Part shown: positions 1 through 7,987 of the stretch, one piece after another | Layout: each line of letters begins with the position of its first letter | Numbering within the stretch: the stretch's first letter is position 1 | Origin: Oceanicaulis sp. | Lineage (GTDB): Bacteria > Pseudomonadota > Alphaproteobacteria > Caulobacterales > Maricaulaceae | DNA length: 64,000 bases | Reading direction: 5' to 3' | Assembly (NCBI GenBank): GCA_040112665.1 | Contig: CP157796.1 | Location: 2,815,501-2,879,500, forward strand | Notes under the pieces: model-generated | The model's database searches: none | Seen by the model: only the letters and a program-made list of their open reading frames with translations | What the model was told of the DNA's origin: nothing | Position numbers and translations under genes: made by a program

Positions 1-450
1 TGCGCCGCGCTGTTCAAAGATGTCCAGCGCGATCCGTTCACCGACTGCGGAGGACTCCGTCATGATCGTCGGCGTGACCGCAACCATGCGCTGGCCGGCT
101 TCGGTGCGGTAGAACGCATTGACCGCACGCAGGTCCTCGGCGCTGAGATTGCGTGCGTAGACTGCTGCGAGTTCGGTTTCCATCATCCCGCGGCGCTCGC
201 GGAAGCCCTCCATGACGATCGCCATGGCGGCGTCGAGCTGGGCGTCGGTGGAGTTCGGCGAGGCCTGAGCGAACTGGGCGCGCATGGTTGGCGCCATGGT
301 GTCCAGCGTGGCGAAGACCAGATCGGTGGCGCCGGTCAGCTCGACGGTTTCGAGCGCCAGGCGCTCGCGCTCGGTGAAATCGGCGTCCTGAGCGAAGGCG
401 GACGCGGACAGCACCGCAGCAGCGGCGGCGGCGAAAAGCATGCGGATCAT
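1..450 (-). CDS. DUF2059-like secreted protein, C-terminus cut by window edge
   Basis: An open frame of 150 codons runs from an ATG at 450 off the left edge with no stop. The first 20 residues form a clear Sec signal peptide (an alanine-rich core ending SAFA before QD). The rest is helical, with the NLSAEDLRAVNAFYRTEAGQ stretch typical of DUF2059 proteins, a small periplasmic family of unknown function. That match is from memory of the family pattern. The gene lies downstream of the antitoxin-like gene on the same strand, with about 137 bases between them, and may be separately transcribed. The C-terminus is missing, so full length is unknown. Confidence 0.75.
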   Translation of the reverse strand, partial: MIRMLFAAAAAAVLSASAFAQDADFTERERLALETVELTGATDLVFATLDTMAPTMRAQFAQASPNSTDAQLDAAMAIVMEGFRERRGMMETELAAVYARNLSAEDLRAVNAFYRTEAGQRMVAVTPTIMTESSAVGERIALDIFEQRGA

Positions 451-587
451 TGTGAAGGCCCCTCGGGTGTTGCGTAAGGTGAGCCTAGCAAAGCTGGCGC
501 GAGATTGCGCGGCAGGTGAGGCATATTCGTATAAAACGGGGCGTCGGGATGCGTCGCCTAGCTCTTCGGAAACAAGCGGCGTCAGTC

Positions 588-860
588 TCAACCGGCGCGG
601 GATCGGGCTCTCCCGGCCGCCTTCACCGCTTCAGGATCGAAATCGACAAGGCGGCCTGAAGCTTCCTCGGCGAGGCCTTCGGCGATGAAGGCTTTCAGAT
701 CGTCAGGCTGGGCGCGCGCACGGCGCTTTTCGGTCCAGTCGCGCAACGCCTCTCGCACCACGTCGCCGGAGGAGGCGTACTCGCCGTCCCCGACCGCTTG
801 GTTCACCGCGTCGGCCACGTCTCGGCTGACGGTGACGTTGATGCGCTTGTGCTCGCTCAT
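588..860 (-). CDS. ParD/CopG-like ribbon-helix-helix antitoxin, no toxin partner
   Basis: This 90-residue protein starts at the ATG at 860 (MSEHKR). Residues 6-45 carry a ribbon-helix-helix pattern: a short beta strand (INVTVSRD) followed by two helices with the SGDVVREALRDW motif usual for ParD-type antitoxins. The acidic and basic C-terminal tail would wrap the toxin in canonical pairs. In ParDE systems the toxin gene normally follows within a few bases. Here the next 137 bases hold no ORF of toxin size, and the following gene is a DUF2059 protein. It sits 29 bases downstream of rpiA on the same strand. It could be an orphan antitoxin, a remnant, or a small autonomous regulator. Confidence 0.75.
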   Translation of the reverse strand: MSEHKRINVTVSRDVADAVNQAVGDGEYASSGDVVREALRDWTEKRRARAQPDDLKAFIAEGLAEEASGRLVDFDPEAVKAAGRARSRAG

Positions 861-889
861 GAGCCGATCATAGCACAGCCCGCCCCCGC

Positions 890-1600
890 CTACACCTCCA
901 GCACCTTCACCCCGGCGTCCTCGCCGACGATGACGGTGCGGGCGAGGCCGATGAACAGGCCGTTCTCGACCACGCCCGGCACGGCGTTGAGGAAGGCCGC
1001 GGCGGCTTCGGGATCGGGGATGGCGGCGCAGGCGCAGTCGAGGATGTAGTGCCCGCCGTCGGTGATCAGCGGTTCGCCGCTGTCGGCCTTGCGGCGCAGG
1101 GAGACGTCGGGGCGCTTCACCCCGGCCGCGCGCAGGGCGTCGAACACCTTCTTCGCCGTGATGGTGAAGCCGAACGGGTCGACCTCCACCGGCAGCGGAA
1201 AGGCGCCGAGCGTCTCGACCAGCTTGGTCTCGTCGACGATCACCACCATGCGGTCGGAAGCATGCGCGACGATCTTCTCGCGCAACAGGCACGCCCCGCC
1301 GCCCTTGATGAGGCGGAACCGGCCGTCGACCTCGTCCGCGCCGTCCACGGTCAGGTCGATGCGCACGACGTGATCGACGTCGATCAGCGGCACGCCGGCC
1401 TTTTCGGCGGCCTGGGCGGTGCCGGAACTCGTGGCGACGCCGCGCACGCTCTCGAGATCGCCCGAGGCGAGCTTTTCGCCCAGCAGACCGACGAAGAGTT
1501 CCGCCGTCGAGCCCGAGCCCAGGCCCAGCGTCATGCCGCTTTCGACAAGCTCCAGCGCCGCGGCCGCGGCGAAGGCTTTCTGCCGGCTCGCCCCGCTCAC
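890..1600 (-). CDS. rpiA: Ribose-5-phosphate isomerase A
   Basis: RpiA interconverts ribose-5-phosphate and ribulose-5-phosphate in the non-oxidative pentose phosphate pathway, in the cytoplasm. The frame shows the family signatures in order: the GLGSGSTA phosphate loop, [17 protein letters not shown] with the catalytic lysine region, and a C-terminal GLF-G-A segment. I chose the GTG at 1600. It overlaps the aldehyde dehydrogenase stop as GTGA and gives 236 residues, the normal family length. An upstream ATG at 1657 would add a 19-residue extension without family character and overlap the upstream gene heavily. Translational coupling to gabD is likely. Confidence 0.93.
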   Translation of the reverse strand: MSGASRQKAFAAAAALELVESGMTLGLGSGSTAELFVGLLGEKLASGDLESVRGVATSSGTAQAAEKAGVPLIDVDHVVRIDLTVDGADEVDGRFRLIKGGGACLLREKIVAHASDRMVVIVDETKLVETLGAFPLPVEVDPFGFTITAKKVFDALRAAGVKRPDVSLRRKADSGEPLITDGGHYILDCACAAIPDPEAAAAFLNAVPGVVENGLFIGLARTVIVGEDAGVKVLEV

Positions 1601-3084
1601 GTGTCCACTCCGCCGAGCAGGACGAATTTGAGTTCGGTGAACTCCTCCACGCCCCATTTGCCGCCCTCGCGGCCGATGCCGGATTCCTTCACCCCGCCGA
1701 ACGGCGTGGCGGGCGAGCCGACCATGGGCGCGTTCACACCGATCATGCCGAAATCGAGCCCTTCGGAGAGCCGGTGCACCCGGTTCACGTCGCGGGTGTA
1801 GACATAGGCGGCCAGCCCATAGGGCGTGTCGTTGGCGAGCCGGATCATCTCCGCCTCGTCCTTGGCGCGGTAGACCGAGGCGACGGGGCCGAAAATCTCG
1901 TTTCTGAACAGCTCGAGTTCGAAATCCTCTCCGCCCTCGATCAGAGTCGGCGCATAGAACGCCCCGCCCAGCTCGTCGGCCAGCGGCGTGCCGCCCAGAT
2001 GGACCTTCGCGCCCTTGGACTTGGCGTCCTTGACCAGTTCGTCGACGCGGGCGACAGCCTCGTCATGGATGAGGGGGCCGAAATTCACCCCGTCCTCGAA
2101 GCCCGAACCGACCTTGAGCTTTTCCATGCGGGCCTTGATCGCCTCGATCAGCTTATCGGCGATTCCGCCTTGCGCGATGATGCGGTTCGCGCTGACGCAG
2201 GTCTGGCCGGCCGCGCGGAACTTGCTGGCGATCACGCCGTCGGCGGCCGCGTCGAGATCGGCGTCGTCCATGATCAGGAAAGGCGCGTTGCCGCCGAGCT
2301 CGAGGCTGACCCGTTTCACGCCGTCCGCCGCCTGACGCATCAGCAGCTTGCCCACTTCAGTGGAGCCGGTGAAACCGACCATGCGGACCACGTCGGACCC
2401 GGTCAGGACCGGCCCGATCTCGGAGGCTTCGCCGCAGACCACGTTGAACACGCCGTCAGGGATCCCGGCGCGCCTGGCCAGCTCGGCCAGGGCCAGCGCG
2501 GAGAGCGGGGTTTCGGGGGCGGGCTTGACCACCACCGTGCAGCCCGCCGCCATGGCCGGGGCGCATTTGCGGGTGATCATCGCAGACGGGAAATTCCACG
2601 GCGTGATGCAGGCGACCACGCCCACCGGCTGGCGGATCGTCCAGCCGCGCGAACCCGGGAACGGGGTCTGCAGCGTCTCGCCGTGGATGCGCTTGGCTTC
2701 CTCGGCCGACCAGGCCACGAAGCCCGCGCCATAGGCCACCTCGCCGCGCGCCTCGACCAGGGGCTTTCCCATCTCCGCGGTGATGATCGTGCCCAGATCG
2801 GCGACGTTCTCCAGGATCAGGTCATGCCAGCGCTGCACGATCCGCGCGCGCTCGTAGACCGAGGTCTTCTTCCAGGTCTCGAAGGCTTTCGCGGCGGCCT
2901 CGACCGCCTTCATCGCGCCGGCCCGGCCGACATCGGCCACCTCGGCGACCCGCGAGCGGTCCGCCGGGCTATTCACGGCGAAGCGTTTCTCGCCGCCGAC
3001 CCAGCCGCCGGCGATGAAGCTGTCGGTCTTCAGAAGGGCCTTGTCGGAAAGGCGGTCCTCGAGCGTCGTCAGTCCGTCCTTCAT
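1597..3084 (-). CDS. gabD: NAD(P)-dependent succinate-semialdehyde dehydrogenase (GabD type)
   Basis: This 495-residue aldehyde dehydrogenase superfamily member probably oxidises succinic semialdehyde to succinate in GABA catabolism. Visible motifs are the nucleotide-binding [12 protein letters not shown] segment, the FTGSTEVGK loop, the general-base glutamate in LELGGNAPF, and the catalytic cysteine in [10 protein letters not shown]. The GQTCV-ANR and [12 protein letters not shown] patterns are closest to GabD rather than betaine or lactaldehyde dehydrogenases. No GABA transaminase is adjacent, so the physiological substrate could be another semialdehyde. It is the first downstream gene after glmU (gap of 4 bases) and couples to rpiA through a GTGA overlap. 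Confidence 0.85.
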   Translation of the reverse strand: MKDGLTTLEDRLSDKALLKTDSFIAGGWVGGEKRFAVNSPADRSRVAEVADVGRAGAMKAVEAAAKAFETWKKTSVYERARIVQRWHDLILENVADLGTIITAEMGKPLVEARGEVAYGAGFVAWSAEEAKRIHGETLQTPFPGSRGWTIRQPVGVVACITPWNFPSAMITRKCAPAMAAGCTVVVKPAPETPLSALALAELARRAGIPDGVFNVVCGEASEIGPVLTGSDVVRMVGFTGSTEVGKLLMRQAADGVKRVSLELGGNAPFLIMDDADLDAAADGVIASKFRAAGQTCVSANRIIAQGGIADKLIEAIKARMEKLKVGSGFEDGVNFGPLIHDEAVARVDELVKDAKSKGAKVHLGGTPLADELGGAFYAPTLIEGGEDFELELFRNEIFGPVASVYRAKDEAEMIRLANDTPYGLAAYVYTRDVNRVHRLSEGLDFGMIGVNAPMVGSPATPFGGVKESGIGREGGKWGVEEFTELKFVLLGGVDT

Positions 3085-3088
3085 GCGC

Positions 3089-4447
3089 CTAACCTTTCTT
3101 CTGTGCGTCTTTTTTCTTTTTCATCGCGGTGCGGAAGCGCTTCGCCCAGCCTTCCTTGGTGGTCTGGCCGGCGCGCGCCAGCGCCAGGGCGTCGTCCGGC
3201 ACGTTATCCGTCACCACAGAGCCCGAGCCGACCATCGCGCCCGCACCTATGGTGACCGGCGCGACGAGCGAGCTGTTGGAGCCCACGAACGCGCCCTCGC
3301 CCACGATCGTGCGGTTTTTGAAAAAGCCGTCGTAATTGCAGAAGATCGTCCCGGCCCCGATATTCGCGCCCGCGCCGACCTCACCGTCGCCCAGATAGGC
3401 CAGATGGTTCGCCTTGGCGCCCGCGCCGAGCCGGGTTTTCTTCACCTCGACGAAATTGCCCACCTTGGCGCCTTCTTCGAGCACCGCGCCGGGACGCAGC
3501 CGGGCGTAAGGGCCGACTTCGCAGCCGCCGGCGACCTCGCAGCCTTCGAGATGGGAGAAGGCGCGGATGATCGCGCCCGAGCGGATCGTCACCTCTGGGC
3601 CGAAAACGACATTGGGCTCGATCACGACGTCGTTCTCCACCACCGTGTCATGGCTGAAGACCACGGTCTCCGGTACGATCAGGGTCGCGCCCGCTTGCAT
3701 CGCCTCACGGCGGCGGCGGGCCTGCCAGGCGGCCTCTGCGACCGACAGATCGACCCGTGAGTTCACGCCCAGAACCTCTTCCTCGTCAGCCCGCACCGCC
3801 TTGGCCTTGAGCCCGCGCTTGCGCGCCAGCGCCACGACGTCGGTGAGATAGTATTCGCCCTTGGCGTTGTCGTTGGTCACCTCGCCCAGAAGCTCGAAAA
3901 GAAGCTTGCCGTCGCACGCCAGGACGCCGGAATTGCACAGCCGGACCTGGAGCTGTTCGGGGCTGGCCTCCTTGGCCTCCACGATGGCGTCGAGATCACC
4001 CTCGGCGGTCTCGATCAGACGGCCGTACTGGCCCGGATCTTCAGGCTCGAAACCCAGAACCGACACCGCCGCGCCCGCTTCCAGCGCGGCGAACACCGCC
4101 TCGACCGTCTCAGGCCGGATCAGCGGCGTGTCGGCGTAGAGCACGATCACGTCGCCGTCGAAATCTGAAAGCGCCTCGGCGGCCTGCTTGACCGCGTCGC
4201 CCGTACCCTGGGGCGGGTCCTGCAGCGCGGTGGCCGCGCCCGCAGCCTCGGCGCGCTCCTTGACGGCCGGAGAGTGCGCGCCCCAGACCACCACGGTGCG
4301 TCCGGCGCTCGATTTCGCGGCCAGATCCAGCGACCAGTCCAGCATGGACCGGCCCGCGACCGGGTGCAGCGGCTTGGCCAATGCGGACTTCATCCGCGTG
4401 CCGTGTCCGGCGGCGAGGACGACGGCGGCGCGCGGTCGGGTGCTCAT
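3089..4447 (-). CDS. glmU: Bifunctional GlcNAc-1-P uridyltransferase / GlcN-1-P acetyltransferase
   Basis: GlmU makes UDP-N-acetylglucosamine for peptidoglycan and lipopolysaccharide. The 452-residue protein has the N-terminal nucleotidyltransferase motif LAAGHGTRM (residues 11-19) followed by KPLHPVAGR. A C-terminal left-handed beta-helix of hexapeptide repeats runs from about residue 250, with the acetyltransferase signature around NHLAYLGDGEVGAGANIGAG. Length is normal. The start at 4447 has an AGGAGC ribosome-binding site. The gene heads a glmU-gabD-rpiA run with gaps of 4 bases or fewer and diverges from gph across about 100 bases. Confidence 0.96.
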   Translation of the reverse strand: MSTRPRAAVVLAAGHGTRMKSALAKPLHPVAGRSMLDWSLDLAAKSSAGRTVVVWGAHSPAVKERAEAAGAATALQDPPQGTGDAVKQAAEALSDFDGDVIVLYADTPLIRPETVEAVFAALEAGAAVSVLGFEPEDPGQYGRLIETAEGDLDAIVEAKEASPEQLQVRLCNSGVLACDGKLLFELLGEVTNDNAKGEYYLTDVVALARKRGLKAKAVRADEEEVLGVNSRVDLSVAEAAWQARRRREAMQAGATLIVPETVVFSHDTVVENDVVIEPNVVFGPEVTIRSGAIIRAFSHLEGCEVAGGCEVGPYARLRPGAVLEEGAKVGNFVEVKKTRLGAGAKANHLAYLGDGEVGAGANIGAGTIFCNYDGFFKNRTIVGEGAFVGSNSSLVAPVTIGAGAMVGSGSVVTDNVPDDALALARAGQTTKEGWAKRFRTAMKKKKDAQKKG

Positions 4448-4551
4448 GAAACGCTCCTGAATTTAGCGTGCGGCGGGGCTCGCAAACGCCGCTGGCGCGG
4501 CTATAGCCTATCAAAACGCCCGGCGCGAGGCGTCCGCTACGAGGAATTCCG

Positions 4552-5250
4552 ATGAAGCCTGATTTCGACGTGTTCAGGGGCGCCCGCATCGCCTTCGATC
4601 TGGACGGCACGCTGGTGGACACCGCGCCCGACCTCGTGCGCGCGCTGAACGCCTGCACCAGATCTGAGGGCTTCGACCCCGTCCCCGTCGCCGCCGTACG
4701 CGCCATGGTCGGCCGCGGCGCCCGCGCGCTGATCCGCCGCGCCTATGAGCGCGCCGGAGCGCCCGAGCCCGACGAAGCGACGGTGGAGCGGCGCCTCGAC
4801 GTGTTCATGGACACCTACAGGTCGGAAATCGCGATCGAATCGCGCCCATTCGAAGGCGTCATCGACGCGCTCGATCTCTTCGCCGCGCACGGCGCTGAGC
4901 TGTCGGTGTGCACCAACAAGCCGACCAGCCTCGCCGTGGCCCTGCTCAACGAGCTCGGCATGGCGGATCGGTTCGTGCGGATCATCGGACCCGAGGACGC
5001 GCCGGCGAAAAAGCCTGATCCGCGCCATCTCGAAGTTGCGATCGGCGGGCCGGCGGATGCAAAGACCGCGCTGGTCGGCGATTCCGAGCCGGACGCCCTG
5101 TCGGCCAGGGCCGCAGGCGCGCGGTCGGTGCTTTTCTCGGGGGGCTATAGCGAAAAGCCGGCCCGCACGCTGGGTGCGGACCGGCTCTTCAGTCACTGGA
5201 ACGAAGCTCCGGCGCTGCTGGCCGGAGTGTTTGCAGAATCGGGAGCTTAG
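4552..5250 (+). CDS. gph: Phosphoglycolate phosphatase-like HAD hydrolase
   Basis: This 232-residue HAD-superfamily phosphatase has motif I as FDLDGTLVDT (nucleophile D16, acid/base D18), motif II at VCTNKP, motif III lysine in KKPDP, and motif IV as VGDSEPDA. The helical cap lies between motifs I and II, so it is a subfamily IA enzyme like Gph. Gph removes 2-phosphoglycolate formed during DNA repair. Substrate assignment within this subfamily is not certain from sequence alone. It is divergent from glmU and overlaps the stop of the convergent small gene by four bases. Confidence 0.85.
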   Translation: MKPDFDVFRGARIAFDLDGTLVDTAPDLVRALNACTRSEGFDPVPVAAVRAMVGRGARALIRRAYERAGAPEPDEATVERRLDVFMDTYRSEIAIESRPFEGVIDALDLFAAHGAELSVCTNKPTSLAVALLNELGMADRFVRIIGPEDAPAKKPDPRHLEVAIGGPADAKTALVGDSEPDALSARAAGARSVLFSGGYSEKPARTLGADRLFSHWNEAPALLAGVFAESGA

Positions 5251-5465
5251 GCGCTACGGCGCTCGGCCCCGCGGTCGTTCGCAGGCTTGGGCATGCCGTT
5301 GACCATGTTGGACCGCACGTCGGTGCGTGCAGACCGCATGGCGGGCATGAAGCCGGCTTCGTGCAGCTCGATGTTCACATCGTAGCCACGCTCTTTCCAG
5401 TAGGCTTCGATCCGTTCTTTGAGACGAAGCGCGCCTTCACGGGTGCAGAAGTCGTTGCTGGCCAT
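5247..5465 (-). CDS. Small conserved-looking basic/acidic protein of unknown function
   Basis: This 72-residue protein starts at the ATG at 5465, preceded by a strong AAGGAGG-like ribosome-binding site. Upstream in-frame starts lack one. It has a charged helical segment (REGALRLKERIEAYWKERGY), then an EAGFMPAMRSARTDVRSNM segment and an arginine-rich end. There is no signal peptide or membrane segment. The stop overlaps the gph stop (TTAG shared palindrome), so the genes converge with no spacer. The good start site and the codon use fitting its neighbours support a real gene. I do not recognise the function. Confidence 0.75.
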   Translation of the reverse strand: MASNDFCTREGALRLKERIEAYWKERGYDVNIELHEAGFMPAMRSARTDVRSNMVNGMPKPANDRGAERRSA

Positions 5466-5752
5466 GGGGAGAACCTCCTTCGCTTCACGCGTCGCCAGTG
5501 CGCGTGCGCGGGGTGTGTGGTTATGAGCTGGAAACGGACGCCCGTCCCTCAAAGTTCCGAGCGTTGCGTGCCTCATAGATGGAATCTGTCTTTGACGAAA
5601 GTGTGACGTGGCCCCGATCACGATAAAATTATGCCACGCGGTGTACGGGTATTAAATTCGTCCTCGAAACAAAGCGAAGCGGCGCCCGCCACACGGGCGC
5701 CCGGCATGCTTGACCGGGCCGGTCCCGGCGGGTAAGTCACGCGTCCTCTTTC

Positions 5753-5827
5753 GGGCGGCTAGCTCAGCGGTAGAGCACTTCGTTCACACCGAAGGGGTCA
5801 CAAGTTCGATCCTTGTGCCGCCCACCA
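5753..5827 (+). tRNA. tRNA-Val (CAC)
   Basis: A complete cloverleaf is visible. The acceptor GGGCGGC pairs with GCCGCCC, the D arm is GCTC/GAGC, and the anticodon stem CTTCG/CGAAG surrounds loop TTCACAC (anticodon CAC). The T arm is ACAAG-TTCGATC-CTTGT and CCA is encoded. The gene is followed within 25 bases by a rho-independent terminator. Confidence 0.96.
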
Positions 5828-5849
5828 TTTTCCCGCTCACGCGGCGAAT

Positions 5850-5876
5850 AGCCCGGACCCTGCGGCCGGGCTTTTT
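5850..5876 (+). terminator. Rho-independent terminator after tRNA-Val
   Basis: A GC-rich hairpin (AGCCCGG, nine-base loop, CCGGGCT) is followed by a run of T. It ends tRNA-Val transcription and lies just before the 3' end of the convergent CPBP gene. Confidence 0.85.
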
Positions 5877-5880
5877 CGTT

Positions 5881-6741
5881 TCAGCCCACGACCGGTTTGC
5901 TGCGGCGATAAAGCGCGATCAGCGCCCAGCCTGCGAACATGACGGCGAAGCCGGCCGCGCCGACGAGCCCGTTCCAGGGCCAGCCGGTCTCAGGCGTGAA
6001 CAGGATTCCGACCGCTGCGGTCGCGTTCATCGCGCCGTGAAGCGCGCCGGCGGGCACGACATGGCCCGAGCGCTCGCGCACGAGCGTGTAATAGGGGGAG
6101 ACCAGCGTGGTGAAGACCACCATCAGCCCGACCCCGGTCCAGCCCATGCCCGGGTAGTTGTGTCCCATCAGGATGATCGGCGCGTGCCACAGCCCCCAGA
6201 TCACCCCGATCACGATGGAGACGGGCCAGAAGCCCAGCCGCTTCAGCCTGGGCTGCAGCCAGCCGCGCCAGCCCAGCTCCTCGTTCGCGGTGATGAGGAT
6301 CGTATTGATGACGATTCCGATCGGCACGTTGACCAGGATCGTGAGCCAGAGCAGCGCTTCAGCGCTCATCGGCAGCTCCACGCCCTGCGCCTGCACCTGT
6401 TCGGCCAGGCGCGCCGCAGCGTCGGCGGGCGGCTGGCCCAGAACTAGAAGCGTCACGCCGAGCGCAGCGATCACCAGAACGATCGCGATCGCCCAGCCCA
6501 GCAGCACCCAGACGATCACCGCCTTCCAGCGGATCGGCCTGAGGCTCAGCGCCTGCAGAAAGCGGTCCCGATCAAACAGGCCTGCAGCCACGAGCGCGCC
6601 GATCGCCGGGCCGAACATGAAAGCGAGGAACCACAGCGCCGTCATCGCGCCGGCGGCTTCAGGGCCGCCCGTGGCCTGCAGCCCCCAGGCGATCGCCCAG
6701 CTCGACCCGAACGCGACGATGAGAAAAACCGCGATCGCCAT
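5881..6741 (-). CDS. CPBP-family intramembrane glutamic protease
   Basis: This 286-residue polytopic membrane protein belongs to the CPBP (Rce1-like/Abi) family. Conserved motifs are EELGWR, an aromatic-tryptophan-histidine motif in GLWHAP, and the final HGAMN, which together form the catalytic glutamate/histidine centre. At least seven hydrophobic segments are visible. I chose the ATG at 6741 (MAIAVFLIV), which has a GGAG site and begins directly with a membrane helix. Longer in-frame starts extend into the upstream spacer with non-family sequence. Bacterial members cleave or modify membrane substrates, sometimes peptides. No linked peptide gene is visible here, so the substrate is unknown. 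Confidence 0.88.
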   Translation of the reverse strand: MAIAVFLIVAFGSSWAIAWGLQATGGPEAAGAMTALWFLAFMFGPAIGALVAAGLFDRDRFLQALSLRPIRWKAVIVWVLLGWAIAIVLVIAALGVTLLVLGQPPADAAARLAEQVQAQGVELPMSAEALLWLTILVNVPIGIVINTILITANEELGWRGWLQPRLKRLGFWPVSIVIGVIWGLWHAPIILMGHNYPGMGWTGVGLMVVFTTLVSPYYTLVRERSGHVVPAGALHGAMNATAAVGILFTPETGWPWNGLVGAAGFAVMFAGWALIALYRRSKPVVG

Positions 6742-6913
6742 GACCAGTCTCCTCTGCCCTGACCGGCACGCTAAACACCCCCTCACCCTCCCGCCATCGC
6801 GAAATTCGCCGAACCGTGGCGGAGCGCCGCACTTGCGAAGAGTTCGCAAAAGTGGCACGCAGGCCCGCACAATGCTTTCGCGCCGTCTTGCGCCGCACCC
6901 ACCGGGAGCCGTC

Positions 6914-7987
6914 ATGAAGATCACCGCCGCCGTATCCAGAGCCGCCCTGCTCGCCTCCGCCGCCCTGATCGCGGCCTGTTCGGACGGCGGGACCACCGCC
7001 GAGGGCGGGAACGCCGGGGCGCAGGACGCCGGCGTGGTGAACATCTTTTCCGCCCGGCATTACAGTTCGGACGACGCGGTCTACGCCGCCTTCACCGAAG
7101 AGACCGGCATCGAGGTGAACGTGGTCGAGGCGGGCGGCGATCTGCTGATCGAGCGCATCCGCGCAGACGGCGAGCGCAGCCCGGCGGACGTGGTGATCAC
7201 GGTGGACGCGGGCCGGCTCTGGCGCGCCGAGCAGGCCGGGCTGTTCCAGCCTGCGCCCGAGCTCGAGGACGCGCTTTCCGAAGTGCCGACAAATCTCGTC
7301 CACCCCGAGAACGACTGGTTCGGCTTCGCCACCCGGGTGCGCGGGATCGCCTATGCGCCTGATCGTGTCGAGGCGTCGGAAGTCTCCGATTTCACTGCGC
7401 TCGCCGATCCCAAATGGCGCGGCCGGATCTGTGCGCGTTCGTCAGGCAACGTCTACAACCAGTCCCTCCTTGCGGGCCTGATCGAGGCCGAAGGGCCTGA
7501 CGCCGCCGAGGCCTGGGCCGCCGCGGTGACCGCCAATCTCGCCCGCCCGCCCCAGGGCGGCGACACCGATCAGGTTCGCGCGGTCGCGGCCGGTCAGTGC
7601 GACGTGGCGATCGTGAACCACTATTACGTGGCCCGGCTCGAGCGCTCCGAAGACGCCGCCGATCGCGAGGTCGCTGACGCGGTCGACTTCGTGGTCGCCG
7701 ATCTCGCGGGACAGGGCGCGCATGTGAACGTGTCCGGCGCAGGGCTCGCGGTCGGCGCGCCCAACCGGGACAGCGCCATCGCCTTCCTGCAATTTTTGCT
7801 GACCGACGAGGCGCAGCGCGCCTTCGCCGAGCTGACCAACGAGTACCCGGCCGTCGAAAACGCACGCTACGACAACCCGGTCATCACCGGCTACGGGCCG
7901 ATCGACGCCGATCCGGTCAATGTCGACCGGCTGGGCGAGAACGCGGCCGAGGCCCAGCGCATCTTTGATCGCGTCGGCTGGCCGTGA
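6914..7987 (+). CDS. Ferric-iron ABC transporter substrate-binding lipoprotein (FbpA/AfuA type)
   Basis: This 357-residue extracytoplasmic binding protein has a lipoprotein signal peptide with lipobox ending IAAC (lipidated Cys at 22). The mature part begins with VNIFSARHY, the start typical of class III ferric-binding proteins. It contains the paired tyrosines in NHYYVARL (about residues 237-238) that coordinate Fe(III) in FbpA. It would deliver periplasmic iron to the permease and ATPase encoded next, all joined by GTGA overlaps. I chose the ATG at 6914 because the signal peptide starts there; the open frame extends far upstream without coding character. No Fur box was confidently read. Confidence 0.9.
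   Translation: MKITAAVSRAALLASAALIAACSDGGTTAEGGNAGAQDAGVVNIFSARHYSSDDAVYAAFTEETGIEVNVVEAGGDLLIERIRADGERSPADVVITVDAGRLWRAEQAGLFQPAPELEDALSEVPTNLVHPENDWFGFATRVRGIAYAPDRVEASEVSDFTALADPKWRGRICARSSGNVYNQSLLAGLIEAEGPDAAEAWAAAVTANLARPPQGGDTDQVRAVAAGQCDVAIVNHYYVARLERSEDAADREVADAVDFVVADLAGQGAHVNVSGAGLAVGAPNRDSAIAFLQFLLTDEAQRAFAELTNEYPAVENARYDNPVITGYGPIDADPVNVDRLGENAAEAQRIFDRVGWP

Noticed and set aside
6158..6913. An N-terminal extension of the iron-binding protein
   Set aside because: The signal peptide and lipobox begin at 6914. The upstream open frame is the antisense of the CPBP gene.
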